This document shows, piece by piece, positions 30,428-42,433 of a stretch of DNA of 64,000 bases; within the stretch, counting starts at the first letter, position 1, and each line of letters opens with the position of its first letter. The notes below the pieces were generated by a model. The model did no database searches, was not told the origin of the DNA, and saw only the letters and a list, made by a program, of their open reading frames with translations. Both the position numbers and the translations under genes were made by a program. The DNA comes from Haematococcus lacustris (taxonomy: Eukaryota; Chlorophyta; Chlorophyceae; Chlamydomonadales; Haematococcaceae), in the NCBI GenBank assembly GCA_030144725.1, contig JASKMD010000006.1, positions 6,125,912-6,189,911 of the forward strand, written 5' to 3'.

Positions 30428-31232
30428 GACAGACTGGCTGCAAGATCGTTCTCTTAGACCAGAGGCGGCTCGTAATACACCCGAGCACCCTCGCCAATTA
30501 AGAGCCAATAGAGACGGTGCATGTCGGCATGGGCGCATGAGATACCAAGGCAATGCTCAGCATCACTTAACCCGCGTCACGAGCTCTACAATCGGCACTG
30601 CAAACCATGAGCTCTACAATCGGCATCAGCTATGCGGAATCCACCTCAGCGTCGCAGGATGAAGTGGATCAGCCCCCTACGCGTGTGACACCCCCGACGC
30701 AGCACCCTACACCACCACTCCACGAGGAGCCTAACTCGGGATTGGTGATGGCGATGTACGCCCAGAATTGGCGTACCAAGTGGAGGCCCGGGCGACCCGC
30801 TGGAACACTGTTTCAGGCGATCCAGTCAGCGGATTACAGGGAAGCCATGCGTGGCGTCACCGTAGGGCAGTCATTTGTGGACTCTGGCCCCGTCCCGCCA
30901 CCGAATGCCACATAGCAGTCCTGAGATGTATGGTTCAGACAAGGCATGCATCAGTGTGCAACCAGATGAGCCCTATGGTATGGGTTGACATAAACGAAGA
31001 GAGTCCATCGTAAAAAGGGGCTTGTAAGATTCTCGTTGTCCCGCCACCTTGTATCAAAACACGCACACAACGGCTACAGTCAGACTCAGTAAAGGTGATA
31101 GCGTTGTTGATGGACCTATTACGACTATTACGACTGGCTGGTTGAAAGATCATTCTCTCTGACCAGAGGCATCCCATAATACACCCGAGCTCTCTTGCCA
31201 GGTAGGAGCCAATAGAGGCGGCCGAGGCACGT
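30428..31232. repeat. ~100-bp direct repeats between LRR gene 2 and the unknown gene
   Basis: The stretch starting gactggctgcaagatcgttct at 30428-30526 recurs at about 31131-31232 with moderate divergence (shared cores gaccagaggc, ataatacacccgagc and gagccaatagag). A second pair (gttgttgatgga) occurs at about 31106 and 31372. These look like fragments of a dispersed repeat or duplicated 5' flanks. Confidence 0.6.
30607..30915 (+). CDS. small hypothetical protein
   Basis: A 102-codon plus-strand frame from an ATG at 30607, opposite to the flanking genes. The product has an acidic/Pro-rich N-terminal half and a short basic segment (WRTKWRPGRPAG). I see no domain, no clear promoter and no TGTAA signal, so it may be chance. 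The rest of 30329-31508 holds no supported gene. Confidence 0.2.
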   Translation: MSSTIGISYAESTSASQDEVDQPPTRVTPPTQHPTPPLHEEPNSGLVMAMYAQNWRTKWRPGRPAGTLFQAIQSADYREAMRGVTVGQSFVDSGPVPPPNAT

Positions 31233-31508
31233 TGATATACATGACATATACACACACCAAGTCTCTTGCGTGTTTGTTACTCCAAGGCTATGTCACACGT
31301 ATGCAGTAACAGCTGTTTATAACATAACACACAACTAGCGGCTGAAGTCAAACTCAGCAATGGTGATAATGTTGTTGATGGACAACACCCACGGCCGCAA
31401 CATCCAACCATATCAGACCTCTTGCCTGTTGCCTCTTCACTACAGGCATGAATCGTTGCATGCATGACGTGCTCGCAATTCTAACCAAGACCTTGGAAGC
31501 TACAGTAC

Positions 31509-34500
31509 CTACTCCAGCCCACTTCCCTCCTGCTCCTCCTCCTCTTCCTCACCCCTCCCCTCTACATCCCCCCCCTCCCCCACCCCTGCCTTGTGCCGCT
31601 GCTGCTGCTGCTGCCCCTGCTGCCCCAGCCCCTGCCCCAGCTGCCCTGCTGCCCCTGCTGCCTCCACAGCCCCCGGCAGGACAGGTGCCGCAAGGGAGGG
31701 CGTGAGCTCCTTCTCCACCTCAGCCTCAATGTCGGCAAAGGCTTTGTCCAGGATGGCCTACAGGAAAACCACACATCACATGGGTTAGAGCGCGGCGCAA
31801 GCATGACACCAGCAGGTAACCATGCGGTGAGCAGGGGGTAGAGCCCACCTCCATCTTTCTGTCGGACCAGCGTGAGACGTCCCGCACCACATGGCTGACC
31901 TTTGTCTCCTACAAGCACGCATGCCAAAGACCTTCAACACTCATCCATGGGCATTGCATATGAGCTTAGGAGGCTGCATGTATACGGCACTCACCTCCAT
32001 GTCATGCTTGCCGGCCACCCGGGAGACCAGCTCCTCGCCTTTGCGGTGCATCATCTCCATCCAGGTGACTGGGGGGAAGGCGATAGCCCAACCCTCTGGC
32101 AAGGGGAACGAAGGCACTGCAGCGTACACATGCACATGGCATCCAAGAGTGTTTCACTTAACGCACACCATGAACAACACACAACATGCCCACAATGCAC
32201 AACATGCACATAACATGCATAACATGCACTCGGTGCACAACATGCATGCAATGCACAACATGCACACGGTGCACAATGCAATGCACAGGTACAGAGCCTT
32301 ACCCCCAAACTCCTTCAGATGGTGGACCTGGCGCAAGCCCTCTGTCCATGAGGCGAGCACCGTCATCCTGTTGCCTGCCTTGCGGGTCACCCCGACGTCC
32401 ACGCCCCAGACCCGTGTTTGTTCCATGACGGCCTTGGAGATGGAGCAAACGCGTTTCTGAGTTGCTTCTAGCGTTCCGATGGCCCTGCAGTAGCACATCG
32501 TGACAAGACAGTGACCATGGGGCACAACCTTGGCCAGCAAGTCATGGGACTCCTACAACACAACGGGCACCCACTCGTTAATCAGGGTCTTAAACCTCTG
32601 GTAGGCGTTGTAGGGGTGGGGCAGGGTCCCAAACTGCTTGAACAAGCCCTGCATCACTTCCGCGATGCAGAACTCCTCTGCCATATCCCACTTGAACTCC
32701 TCAGGCAGTTTTTCCGACTTGGCAATGTCCCCATGGGTCAAGCCGGGTATGATAAACAACCCTTGGCCCTGCATGAAGTCAGGCATGGACCTCCATGGTA
32801 TTGGGTTACAACGCAGACTACTATGGAGCCGCTCATAACACATGCACCCACCTCCGGGAGCGTGTGGCACCGCATGCCCCACTTCCTCACTGCTGCACTG
32901 GCCAATGCCTTGGCCTCTTTCTCAACCGCCACCTACACATCACAAGCACAACATGTGAGGTTGTGACATTGTAAAAAAATACATCCGCATGCCTCCATTT
33001 ACTACACTCACCTCAAAATAGGTAGCGTCTTTCGTGATCTGCACAGCAAATACAAAGGTAGACCGGTAAGCTGAACGAGGCAAGACAAGCAGGTCAGGGG
33101 GGGTTTGCATAGATACTAGCCAATTCATCTTACCATGCTCCTAGCAGACAGCCTGGTTGCTAGCGAGACCCTTTTGGTCGGGGAGATCTCCAATCTGAAC
33201 TCCTGGCCCTGCATGAGGCACCACATTCAGCATGCTGGCGCATACCATGCAAATGATAGGCTTAGTGAAGCAGAACACCCACACACACAGACACACACTC
33301 ACCATTGAGCCACCTCCGACTTCCCCCTTCCCCATGCTGCGGGTGGATGTGGAGGCCGGGGAGGAAAGGAGGGGGCCAGCTGCCGGTGCCTACATCAGCA
33401 ACCATACAAGGCCACACTCAACATGTGGTTCAACATGCGGTAACATGTGGTTCATACCCACATACATAACCGTACAACACACACACAGGCACACCTTACT
33501 GACACCACGGCTCCCGGTTGCACCATGAGCATGGGGTCCTGCTGGGGACCCCACGCCACGCCGACTCCCAGCCACCCTCTTAACCACAGGCTGGGTCTCG
33601 ACCATGCCTTCGCCACTGTCCCCCGCCGGCTGCAGTCACACACGACCACCATAATGGTGCAGCATGGCCAACGGGACACAATGGCCGTGGAGTGTTGGGC
33701 AGCTGGCAGCTGGAACATGAGCACATGTACAGACACTGGCATGCACCCTGTGATTCACACACCTGCCTCACTGCCTGGGCTGAGCCACGCTTAGTCCCTC
33801 CCACATGCACCGCTGCTGCAGGACCAGGTTTACGTCCTGCTGCTGCAGCTGCTGAGCTGGGCGGCTGGGGTTGGGCTGCCTCTTTCGCGGGGCCAGCGGC
33901 ATCCTTCTGTATCCGCTGCCTGCTGGCGGCTGGCGGCTGGGGTAGGGGCTGCAGGGGGGCTGCAGGGGGGGCCGAGGCCTTGTCGGCACCAGACCGTGTG
34001 CTGACATGTTGTGCGCTGGCTGCCTCCTGCGACACACCGTCCAGTAGGGGCTCGGCTGCCTGTTCCTCACCAGGGCCCTGCACAATCACATGCAAAGTCA
34101 ACATACGCCTACCACATCAGGCTTTGAATGCATGTAGGGGGGATGAGGCAAGCACCAAGGAGCCACCTCACCTGCTGAGACGTGGACAAGGGGTACAGGT
34201 ACACCTCGATGACGATGCCACCGGTCTCATTCCTCCATGTCACGAACGCTAGGCCAGTCGTGTCGAATAGATTACGCCAAGTATCCAGGCTGGTCCCCAG
34301 GTCAACCATGAGGCCTGCCATGGTGGTGTAGTCCTCTGGAGTATAGGGCTCATAGAGAACCGGCTCACGGTCTTCATCGAGGTACACACGATACAAGTTA
34401 CCCGTTTTCTTCAGCAACTCTTCCAAGGCTTCAGCGGTGAATGGCGGTCGACGGCGATGAATGCTCATCGGGTCGGTTTCGCTACCGTCAACATTGAAGA

Positions 34501-34534
34501 TGACCTCTACATCGATGATGGTTGAGGCGGCCAT
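31509..34534 (-). CDS. unknown 653-residue protein, divergent to the transposase
   Basis: Twelve exons that close in phase: 34534-34172, 34077-33763, 33629-33495, 33389-33303, 33208-33134, 33039-33013 (27 bases), 32932-32852, 32768-32571, 32552-32303, 32116-31995, 31908-31849, 31757-31509. The N terminus (MAASTIIDVEVIFNVDG) is a compact ~120-residue domain. It is followed by a Pro/Ala-rich linker, basic patches, a domain holding KWDMAEEFC and HPYNAYQRFKTL, then RVWGVDVGVTRKAGNR, and a Gln/Glu-rich tail. I recognise no family. Its divergent position beside the transposase resembles the accessory DNA-binding genes of CACTA elements, but that is inference. The step from 32571 to 32552 needs an 18-base intron; otherwise translation ends at TAG after 427 residues. 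Confidence 0.55.
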
Positions 34535-35020
34535 TCGTGATAATAGACTGAGCAACGAGGGAAGGATAGTGCACACAGCAATGAGTGCGGGTCCGATTTT
34601 TGCGCTTGTGTATTGCATCAAACACCACACCCAACCCAACAGTCGCGACCCGCATCAGCCACCGCCGACAGCGCAAGGGGCGACCCACACTACCACATAC
34701 TAGCTGAAAGCCTTGTCTAGCACGGCCCATCACAAATAAATGCCACGGCCACGGCCAGGTGGGGCAACCACGCAAGACCCATAGAGACAGCTAGCGGCTA
34801 GGCCAAAGTCTAGAACAGTGGTGACTCGTGATTGGTCTGATGCAGACCCAACCCGGTCTCCTCGTCGTCCCAACATCGCCCAGCCATCACAAGAACCACC
34901 GGAGACGCGCTCCCAACCCTCGTATGTGGCCGACATGGTGATGCTAAAAGTAGGCGACGTTTACTTACGGCGGTCGACGTTGGTTGCAGGCATCGCGCTT
35001 TGTCACATTGGACTGACTTT
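34535..35020. promoter_or_regulatory. divergent promoter region
   Basis: 486 bases between the start codons of two genes read away from each other. No canonical TATA box or repeat stands out. A short open frame (34818-35027) crosses into the transposase start region and might be a 5' exon or leader. Confidence 0.35.
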
Positions 35021-38000
35021 ATGCTGACGAAGCGCAATTTACCCTATGTACTTCATCGATTGCAGCATGCTCGACAACAATCCCAAGCGGGGATCCCACA
35101 CCCACCCCGTTCCCCACCCCGTTCCAAGCCAGTGTGGCCTCCTCCCTCGCCTAGTCCCCTGCCACGGCCCCCCACACCCCCCATGCCAGCTCGTCCCCCA
35201 CCAGATTGGCCTCCTCCCTCACCCTCACCGCTCCCAGGCCTGCCACCCACACCGCTGAGGCCAACGCGTCCACCAGTAGATTGGCCACCTCCCTCCCAGG
35301 TGTGGCCGCCCCGGCCTTCCACCACCACCTTCCTAGGCCGCCCGGTACCACCCCTACCCCCTGATTCATCCCACCCAACTCCCTGCTCTCCAACGCCGCC
35401 ACAACGTCCCGGTAGGAACCCAAAGCCTCCCAACCCCCCCCCACCTCCCCCCCCTGCTCCTCAACCCTCCCATCCCACAACTCCGCCTCTACAATCCCTC
35501 CTTCACCGTCTGTCAAATGGAGAGCCACTGCGCCCAGGAGATGAAAGGCTCCTGTCGACCCGTCAATGCAAGGACGACCTTGTTCTACGGCCAGAGGAGG
35601 CTCCACTACGCCCAGGAGATGCAGGGCGGCTGCTGGCCCGTCACTATGAGGACGACCTTGTTCTACGGCCAGAGGTGGCGCCACTACGCCCAGGAGATGC
35701 AGGGCGGCTGCTGGCCCGTCACTATGAGGATGACCTTGTTCTTCGGCCAGAAAAGGCTCCACTGCGCCCAGGAGATGCAGGGCGCCTGCTGGCCCGTCAC
35801 TATGACGATGACCTTGTTCTCCGGCCAGAGGTGGAGTCAAGGAGCAGACGAGAAGAAGGTTGGTTGGGAGACGACATGGAGACAGATGAGGGGGAGCAGT
35901 CAAGGAGGGCCGGTGTTAGTGGGCCCACGGCAGTTCGTGGCATGGCATCACCTGGATTGAGCCCTGTGCATCCCCCCTCCCCTCCCTTCCCTCCCCCGCC
36001 CCTCCCCCCCTCACCCCATGCAACAGGCAGCCCACCCAGTGGCAATGCAACAGGCAGCCCACCCAGCGGCAGTACAAGAGGTGGTTGTGTTGGTGGCAGA
36101 TGCTCCATGAGCTGCCCCCATGCATCCTCCACCACCTCCCAATCCTCCACCACCACCTCCCAGTCAGAGTCTGAAGTTGTATCTGAGCAGTCAATGGACA
36201 CAGGTAGCAGCTCTGATGACAGTGGAAAACGCAACAACAGAGGCAACAGAGGAGCCCAGCATGCACAACGAGGTGAAGGTGTTGCCAGAGGTGGACGAGG
36301 CAGGAGAGGCGGCAGTGTGGACAGAGGTCGAGGCCGGGGCCGGTCCCGTGGACGTAGTGTTGGCCGCCCTCGTAACAGTAGGAGGGGGGGGGACAGCAGA
36401 GACAGGGGCCCCCGTCTGGAGAAGGGAAGGCGGCGTTGCAGGACAACAGACATCCAGCGACGCTTGAGTGAGCCTGTGTCTGCATGGCACCCTATGACCA
36501 CTACGTATGACAACGTGGAGAGGATCCACAACTGGATGAAGGCCATCACTCCTGACGCCAAGGTGTTTAAGGCGCACCTGCTGGAGCTGGGCTACATGTT
36601 CGGACAAGGGGAGCTACGTACGCCTCACAACCACCCCAGCACTCCGTACCTGTACCGGCAAACCTTGGAGACCTTTGACCAGCCAGAGAGTCGGCTCCAT
36701 GTCTGCAACGGCACGGCTGAGCGTCCCTGTGGGCACACCTTTGGCCACCTGCCCCGGTGGGTGCTATGTTTACCCAAGTACCCATGACCCACGCCCCATG
36801 CCCTTTGCCACAGGTTGTATATGTTGCCATGCCAAAACAAGCGGAGGGTTAGGGGTGAACCCATGACTTTGTGACATGCGTTGCAGAGATCAGTGGCCGC
36901 TGCACGAGGAGGAGGTGTGCCCCAAGTGCAAGCTCTCACGTTTTGAGGGTGAGACAACATGCATGGCCATTACCACAGAGGGCAAGGATGTGGTGTGAAC
37001 AGGCGGTGCGCATGCATGATGTTATAGGTGACCGCGATAACCTGCGGCCTCGAGCAGAGCTATTCTACCTGGAACTGGAGGAGACCCTGAATACCATGCT
37101 CCTCAGCCCCGGGATGCAAATGTGGTTCAACCGAGACGTGGACAAGGGCCCGGGATCTTTCTATGCCAGTGAGTGAACGTTAATCACATGCAACGTGGTT
37201 GAATAGAACACACTTAACGGATTGTTTGATGGGCACAGGTGAGGCTGGCAAGTTCATGCGAGACAGCGTGGGAGCTGACCAGTTCGACAACCCGTACGCA
37301 GTGCGCTTGAGCCTGGGCATCGATTGGGTGAAGATCATTGAAACACAGTCCGTCGGGATTATTGTGTTGCAGGTATGAGCAAAAAGCCCTAGCCCTAGCC
37401 CTAGCCCTAACCCTATCCCTATCCCTATCCCTATCCCTATCCCTATCCCTATCCCTATCCCTATCCCTATCCCTAACCCCAACCCATCCCCATCCCCACG
37501 TCCAAGCCCTAGCCCTAGCCCTAGCCCTAGCCCTAGCCCTAGCCCTAGCCCTAGCCCTAGCCCTAGCCCTAGCCCTAGCCCTAGCCCTAGCCCTGGCCCT
37601 AGCCCTAGCCCTAGCCCTAGCCCTAGCCCTAGCCCTAGCCCTAGCCCTAGCCCTAGCCCTAGCCCTGGCCCTAGCCCTAGTCCTGGCCCTAGCCCTAGCC
37701 CTGTCCCTAGCCCTAGCCCTGGCCCTAGCCCTAGCCCTAGCCCCAGCCCTAGCCCTAGCCCTAGCCCTAGCCCTAGCCTGAGCCTGAGCTCTAGCCCATA
37801 CAAATGAAGCGTGCCCACCCCAGGTCATGGATGTGCCCACCAAGTACATGAGCAAGGACGAGACCTGGGCTATTGTGGGTGTGATCTTGGGTGCTGACAA
37901 GTCCAAGTTTGTGGAGGGCTACGTGAACCAGGTGAACAAGCTGAGGCATATTCTCTCAGAACCACAACAGAATGATACATGACTAACAGGTAGCAGTGTG

Positions 38001-41000
38001 TGTTTGGCAGTTGCTGGTGGACCTCCGTGACTCGCTTGATGAAAGCAAGCGCGACTGTTGGGTCCACCTGCACGCCCCCAAAGGCTACCGTGGTGCCAAT
38101 GAGGCCACGAAGATCCGGCTATACCCTATGCTGGCCAGCGTGGTGGCGGACACTCCGGCTCGGTGAGTAAGGGTAACATATACACCACCAACTAGTTGGG
38201 TGTAAGGCCAATGATGCATGGTGCTTTGCAGGATGTGTTTGATGAAGAGTCTTGGCCATGGTGCTTGCATGAACTGTGCCTGGTGCTGGCTGCGGACCCC
38301 TGGTGACGGTGGTGTGCACCCCAAGGGGTACTGGCTGCCGGTGGAGGTGTTGGTGCCAGACCTGAGCCGCTATCCTCCTCCCCCCCCTAAAGAAGATGCT
38401 GGTGTGGGTGCTGGGGTGGGGAGAGGTGGTCGCCATACGGGCAGGGCGGCTAGTGTTGTTGGTGGCACTGAGCGTGAAGGATTGAGAAGCCAGGGTGCAG
38501 GCCAGGGTGGAGGTCAGGGCGCTGGCCAGGGTGCAAGCCAGGGTGCGGGCTTGGTTGCACCACAAACTGATCAGGGTGGGCATGCTGATCGGTTTGAAGG
38601 GCGTGATGAGGAGGCAGAGGGTGGTGGTGATGAGGTTGGTGGAGGAGGTGCTGGTGGCCAGGGGCATGATGGCGAACCCGTGGTGGGCAGGGGTGTGGTG
38701 GGCGAGTGGTTTGAGGCTTGGATGTGGGAACGTCGGAATCGTTTGTCAGAGGAGGACATGCAGACTCGAGGCGCAGCCGTTGAGGGAGGCTGGGTGAAGG
38801 GCCCAGACATCGGGTGTTGGGGCCGGCCTATAGTGACCAAGTACCTCAAGTACGTGCAGGCCAAGTGGCTGCATGTGGTGCCCGTCGCGCACGCCTTCCT
38901 GTTTGGTGTTGTGAAGCACCATATGCAGTGGCTGTTTTCCAAGAGCGGGCCTTTCAGCAAGCGCCAAGGCAACGACAAGGAGAGTCCACGTGAGACGATG
39001 ATCAAGCGCTTCCAGGACATGCACTTCCCTGTGACGTTTGGACGACGACTGAAGCACACAGAGGATTTCACGTGAGTGAGCTACAGTACTCTTGGGGTCT
39101 ACAGTACTCTTGGGGTCTAGATAGAGCCAGATAGAGGTCTACAGTACTCATAAATGTCTACAGTACTCATAAAAGTCTACAGTACTGTAGAGGTCTACAG
39201 TACTCATAAGAGTCTACAGTACTCATAAAAGTCTACAGTACTGTAGAGGTCTACAGTACTCATTAAAGTCTACAGTACTCATAAAAGTCTACAGTACTGT
39301 AGAGGTCTACAGTACTCATTAAAGTCTACAGTACTCATAAAAGTCTACAGTACTGTAGAGGTCTACAGTACTCATAAAAGTCTACAGTACTCATAAGAGT
39401 CTACAGTATTCATAAAAGTCTACAGTACTGTAGAGGTCTACAGTACTCATTAAAGTCTACAGTACTCATAAAAGTCTACAGTACTGTAGAGGTCTACAGT
39501 ACTCATAAAAGTCTACAGTACTCATAAAAGTCTACAGTACTGTAGAGGTCTACAGTACTCATTAAAGTCTACAGTACTCATAAAAGTCTACAGTACTGTA
39601 GAGGTCTACAGTACTCATTAAAGTCTACAGTACTCATAAAAGTCTACAGTACTGTAGAGGTCTACAGTACTCATAAATGTCTACAGTACTCATAAAAGTC
39701 TACAGTACTGTAGAGGTCTACAGTACTCATTAAAGTCTACAGTACCCATAACAGTCTACAGTACTCATAAGGGTCTACAGTACTCATAAAAGTCTACAGT
39801 ACTCATAAAAGTCTACAGTACTGTAGAGGTCTACAGTACTCATAAGAGTCTACAGTACTCATAAAAGTCTACAGTACTGTAGAGGTCTACAGTACTTGTA
39901 AAAGTCTACAGTACTCATTTAAGTTTACAGTACTGTAGAGGTTTACAGTACTCATTAAAGTCTACAGTACTCATATAGGGTCTACAGTACCCATAACAGT
40001 CTACAGTACTCATAAGGGTCTACAGTACTCATAAGAGTCTACAGTACTCATAAGAGTCTACAGTACTCATAAAGGTCTACAGTACTCATAAGAGTCTACA
40101 GTACTCATAAGGGTCTACAGTACCTTAGAGGTCTAAAGTACTCATAAGGGTCTACAGTGCTCATAAGGGTCTACAGTACAGTGTAGAGGTCTACAGTACT
40201 GTAGGTGTCAAATGACACATGTAAACAACTTCCCCTTCACAACACTGATGTGCATCATCTTGCTGCAGGGGGTGGATCATGGATGACTTCATGCATTTCG
40301 TCCGGTACGGCTGGCAGTACGTGTTTCGAGACATCGTGACAGAGGAGAACGGGCACCTGCCCATTTGGAAGGCATTGGTGAAGGCTGTGCTGCACTACCT
40401 GACATCAGGTAATCAAGATTGCCACAACAGCTGCACCATGAGTGTACACCTTGAGGTACTGCATGGCCCTTTCATCATGCCCTACAGAGGGAGACCCGCA
40501 GCGGAGCCCAGACAAGACACCGGAGGCTGAGGCACTGTACGACGGCACTGTATGGACGACGGCGCTAACGCCATTCACACCTATGCCTACCTACTGGCTG
40601 AGAAGGACTGGCTGGGAGAGAACGTGCCGATCTCATTGTTCTCTAGCAACCTCCATATGTTGTGCTGCCGGTGCGTGTCACCATGCTCCACCATCCATTG
40701 GCCCAGCGCATACAACATGTCATATATACGGTGGTACATTCATTATAGTGTGCATGTGCTATGCATGCAGGTTGCCTGATCAAGAGCGTGAGCGCGGGCG
40801 TGCTTGCTGGGTGACGGAGTTCTTCGTGGAGCGCGCCATGCAGCGTGCCAAGCACTTCAGTGGCTCCCATGCTGCTGGGCTGCAGGTGACCTTGGCCATG
40901 TGTTTGCGGGAGCGCTTGAGCCGACAGATGCAGCAGTGGTTCAACACACACAGGCATAAGCATGGGAGGGATGCATGGGCTGAAGAGCAGGAGGGTGAGG

Positions 41001-42049
41001 GAATGGATGAGGAGGGTGAGGAGAATGAGGAGGGCAGAGAGGCTGCTGGCCAGCAGAAGAAGAAGAGCAGCAAGGGTGTGCGGGATGCTAAGCCGGTGCC
41101 TGGGGAGGAGGTGTGCCAACTCTTGGGGTGTGGTTACAGCGAGTGCCCGAATGGTGGGGAAGGCGAGGAGTGGGTGCGCCAGGCGTGCATCAAGTTCAGG
41201 GAGGAGTTCTTGGCTGAGAGCATAGAGTGGAGCGATGCAGACTTCAATGCAGTGTTTGCAGATCCTGTCAGTGGTGCCAGCCCAGCAGTGCCCCAGCGTG
41301 TCAAGTACTTCAAGCGTGCAGAGTGCAACGGGCAGGTCATGCACAGTGTGGACTACACAAAGGTCCATGTGCGTAACAGCAACTGGGTAATGAACCAGTA
41401 CCTACAGATCATACCCGGGCAATACACAGGGGAGCATGAGTTGGTTGCGGTGTGGGGGGAGGTACCATATGCATCACATATCCAGTTCTGGGTGCGGGTG
41501 GAGCACCCACACAAGCAGGGTGTTTTCCTGCGCCTGGCCATTGCACGCCTGTACCGCACCACCCCTGTTCCACAGCTAGACACGTTAGCGGTAGCACGAG
41601 GCACACCCCTTGCTGAGGACGTCTCAGCAACAGCAGAGAAGCGGGTGCCAGCAAAAAGGAAACAGCCTTCACGACCTACACAGCGCAGCAAGAAGCAGAA
41701 AGCAGATCAGCAGCCGGCTATAGTTCCTTCAGCTGCACCCCCAGGCACACAAGGTGATGGCCATGAGTCAGACAGCCAGGGGGACGAGGCCCCAACACAG
41801 GTCAGGCGTTCAGGGCGCAAGCCAAGCCAGAGGCAGCTTTACCAGGCTCCCCTTCCCACACCGGTGCGCCAGCAGCGCTCACTTGTTGGCCGGCACCCAT
41901 CCACTCTTTACTCAGCAGCTGGCCCTCACAACTGGTTTGCGGTAGATGGGGCTAAGCTCACACACCTGCTGGTGCCCTTCTTCCCGCACAAGGAGGGTGG
42001 GGGGGACATGTACTTTGTTCCATTCAGCAACAAATCCATGGACAAGTAG
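35021..42049 (+). CDS. Tnp2/CACTA- or KDZ-like transposase
   Basis: Probable DDE transposase moving the inner element. Exons: 35021-36756, 36887-36948, 37028-37168, 37239-37372, 37824-37931, 38011-38162, 38232-39071, 40269-40408, 40488-40670, 40771-42049; about 1,590 residues. The N terminus is Pro-rich, then four 26-residue repeats, then an RGG/RGR-rich stretch. A zinc-binding pair follows (CGHTFGHL and CPKCKLSRF), then SLGIDWVKI where the first catalytic Asp is expected, [25 protein letters not shown], and [10 protein letters not shown] followed by FFVERAMQ, all in the order of Transposase_21-type proteins. The C terminus has basic nuclear-signal clusters ([10 protein letters not shown]). 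Exon nine fails to close by one base: the frame entering at 40488 is not the frame of [10 protein letters not shown] onward, so a small indel near 40530-40560 may have disabled it. TGTAA lies at 42114-42118. Confidence 0.7.
35524..35835 (+). repeat. four 78-bp coding repeats
   Basis: Units start at about 35524, 35602, 35680 and 35758 and encode 26 residues each (core [18 protein letters not shown], then LVLRPE). Third-position and charge changes (Glu/Lys, Glu/Asp) separate the copies. They lie in the disordered N-terminal part of the transposase. Confidence 0.9.
37384..37795. repeat. telomere-like (CCCTAG)n array in a transposase intron
   Basis: About 400 bases of CCCTAG with CCCTAT and CCCTGG variants fill the intron 37373-37823. 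The sense-strand unit is the same as in the cargo-gene intron at 18640-18935. The long Arg-Ala and Leu-Ala frames over it are artefacts. Confidence 0.9.
39083..40206. repeat. TCTACAGTACT satellite in a transposase intron
   Basis: A 1.1-kb array of tctacagtact followed by cataaaag, cattaaag, gtagagg or cataaggg, filling most of the intron 39072-40268. It is a diverged relative of the terminal ACAGTACTGTAG arrays: half of the palindrome is replaced by cat(a/t)a. Confidence 0.9.
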
Positions 42050-42330
42050 GCAACAAGGGCATGCATGAGTCACAGACATGTTGAATGACCTTGCAATGTC
42101 TGTCAATCATGGTGTAAGTATGAATGGCTCTTACAAGCTCCTTCGTCTATTACTTTGCGCGCCAGCACACGACATGATTCATTCAAACATCTCATGAACA
42201 CATCTCATGACCACAACTGTCAGACGCCGAATCCCATGTGCTTGTACTGGTCGTCAAGACAAGCAGAGTCACCATAAAAAGCAAAGGAAAAATTAAAATA
42301 CATGGCCTCTAAAACAGCTTAAGAATTGCC

Positions 42331-42433
42331 TACAGTACTGTAGATGTCTACAGTACTGTAGACACCTACAGTACTGTAGGTGTCTACAGTACTGTAGATA
42401 TCTACAGTACTGTAGACATCTACAGTACTGTAG
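42331..42433. repeat. right ACAGTACTGTAG array
   Basis: Six units of the palindrome with gatgtct, gacacct, gtgtct, atatct and acatct spacers, ending GTAGGTACCTCC. It mirrors the left array at 15694 and marks the probable right edge of the inner element. Confidence 0.85.

Larger units (their letters stand above)
15694..42433. mobile_element. giant gene-bearing DNA element inserted in the hAT shell
   Basis: About 26.7 kb bounded on both sides by arrays of ACAGTACTGTAG; I see this motif nowhere else in the window. The outermost 30 bases at the left match the reverse complement of the outermost 30 at the right, though the palindromic repeat inflates this. The interior holds a Tnp2/KDZ-like transposase, a large OTU-oxygenase gene, two LRR genes, one gene of unknown role and a small open frame. 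Subterminal repeat arrays are typical of CACTA-type elements, where they bind transposase. I could not find a convincing target duplication, so both ends may be off by tens of bases. Confidence 0.5.

Noticed and set aside
32553..32570. Altered genetic code with TAG as a sense codon
   Set aside because: TAG and TAA act as stops in every other gene here, and the parallel 19-nt case is not explained by recoding.
37180..37906. Arg-Ala, Leu-Gly and Leu-Ala frames over the CCCTAG array
   Set aside because: Simple-repeat artefacts inside a transposase intron.
40442..42049. Single long exon covering 40442-42049
   Set aside because: It stays open only by reading through the intron 40671-40770. Conserved transposase words join across that intron instead.
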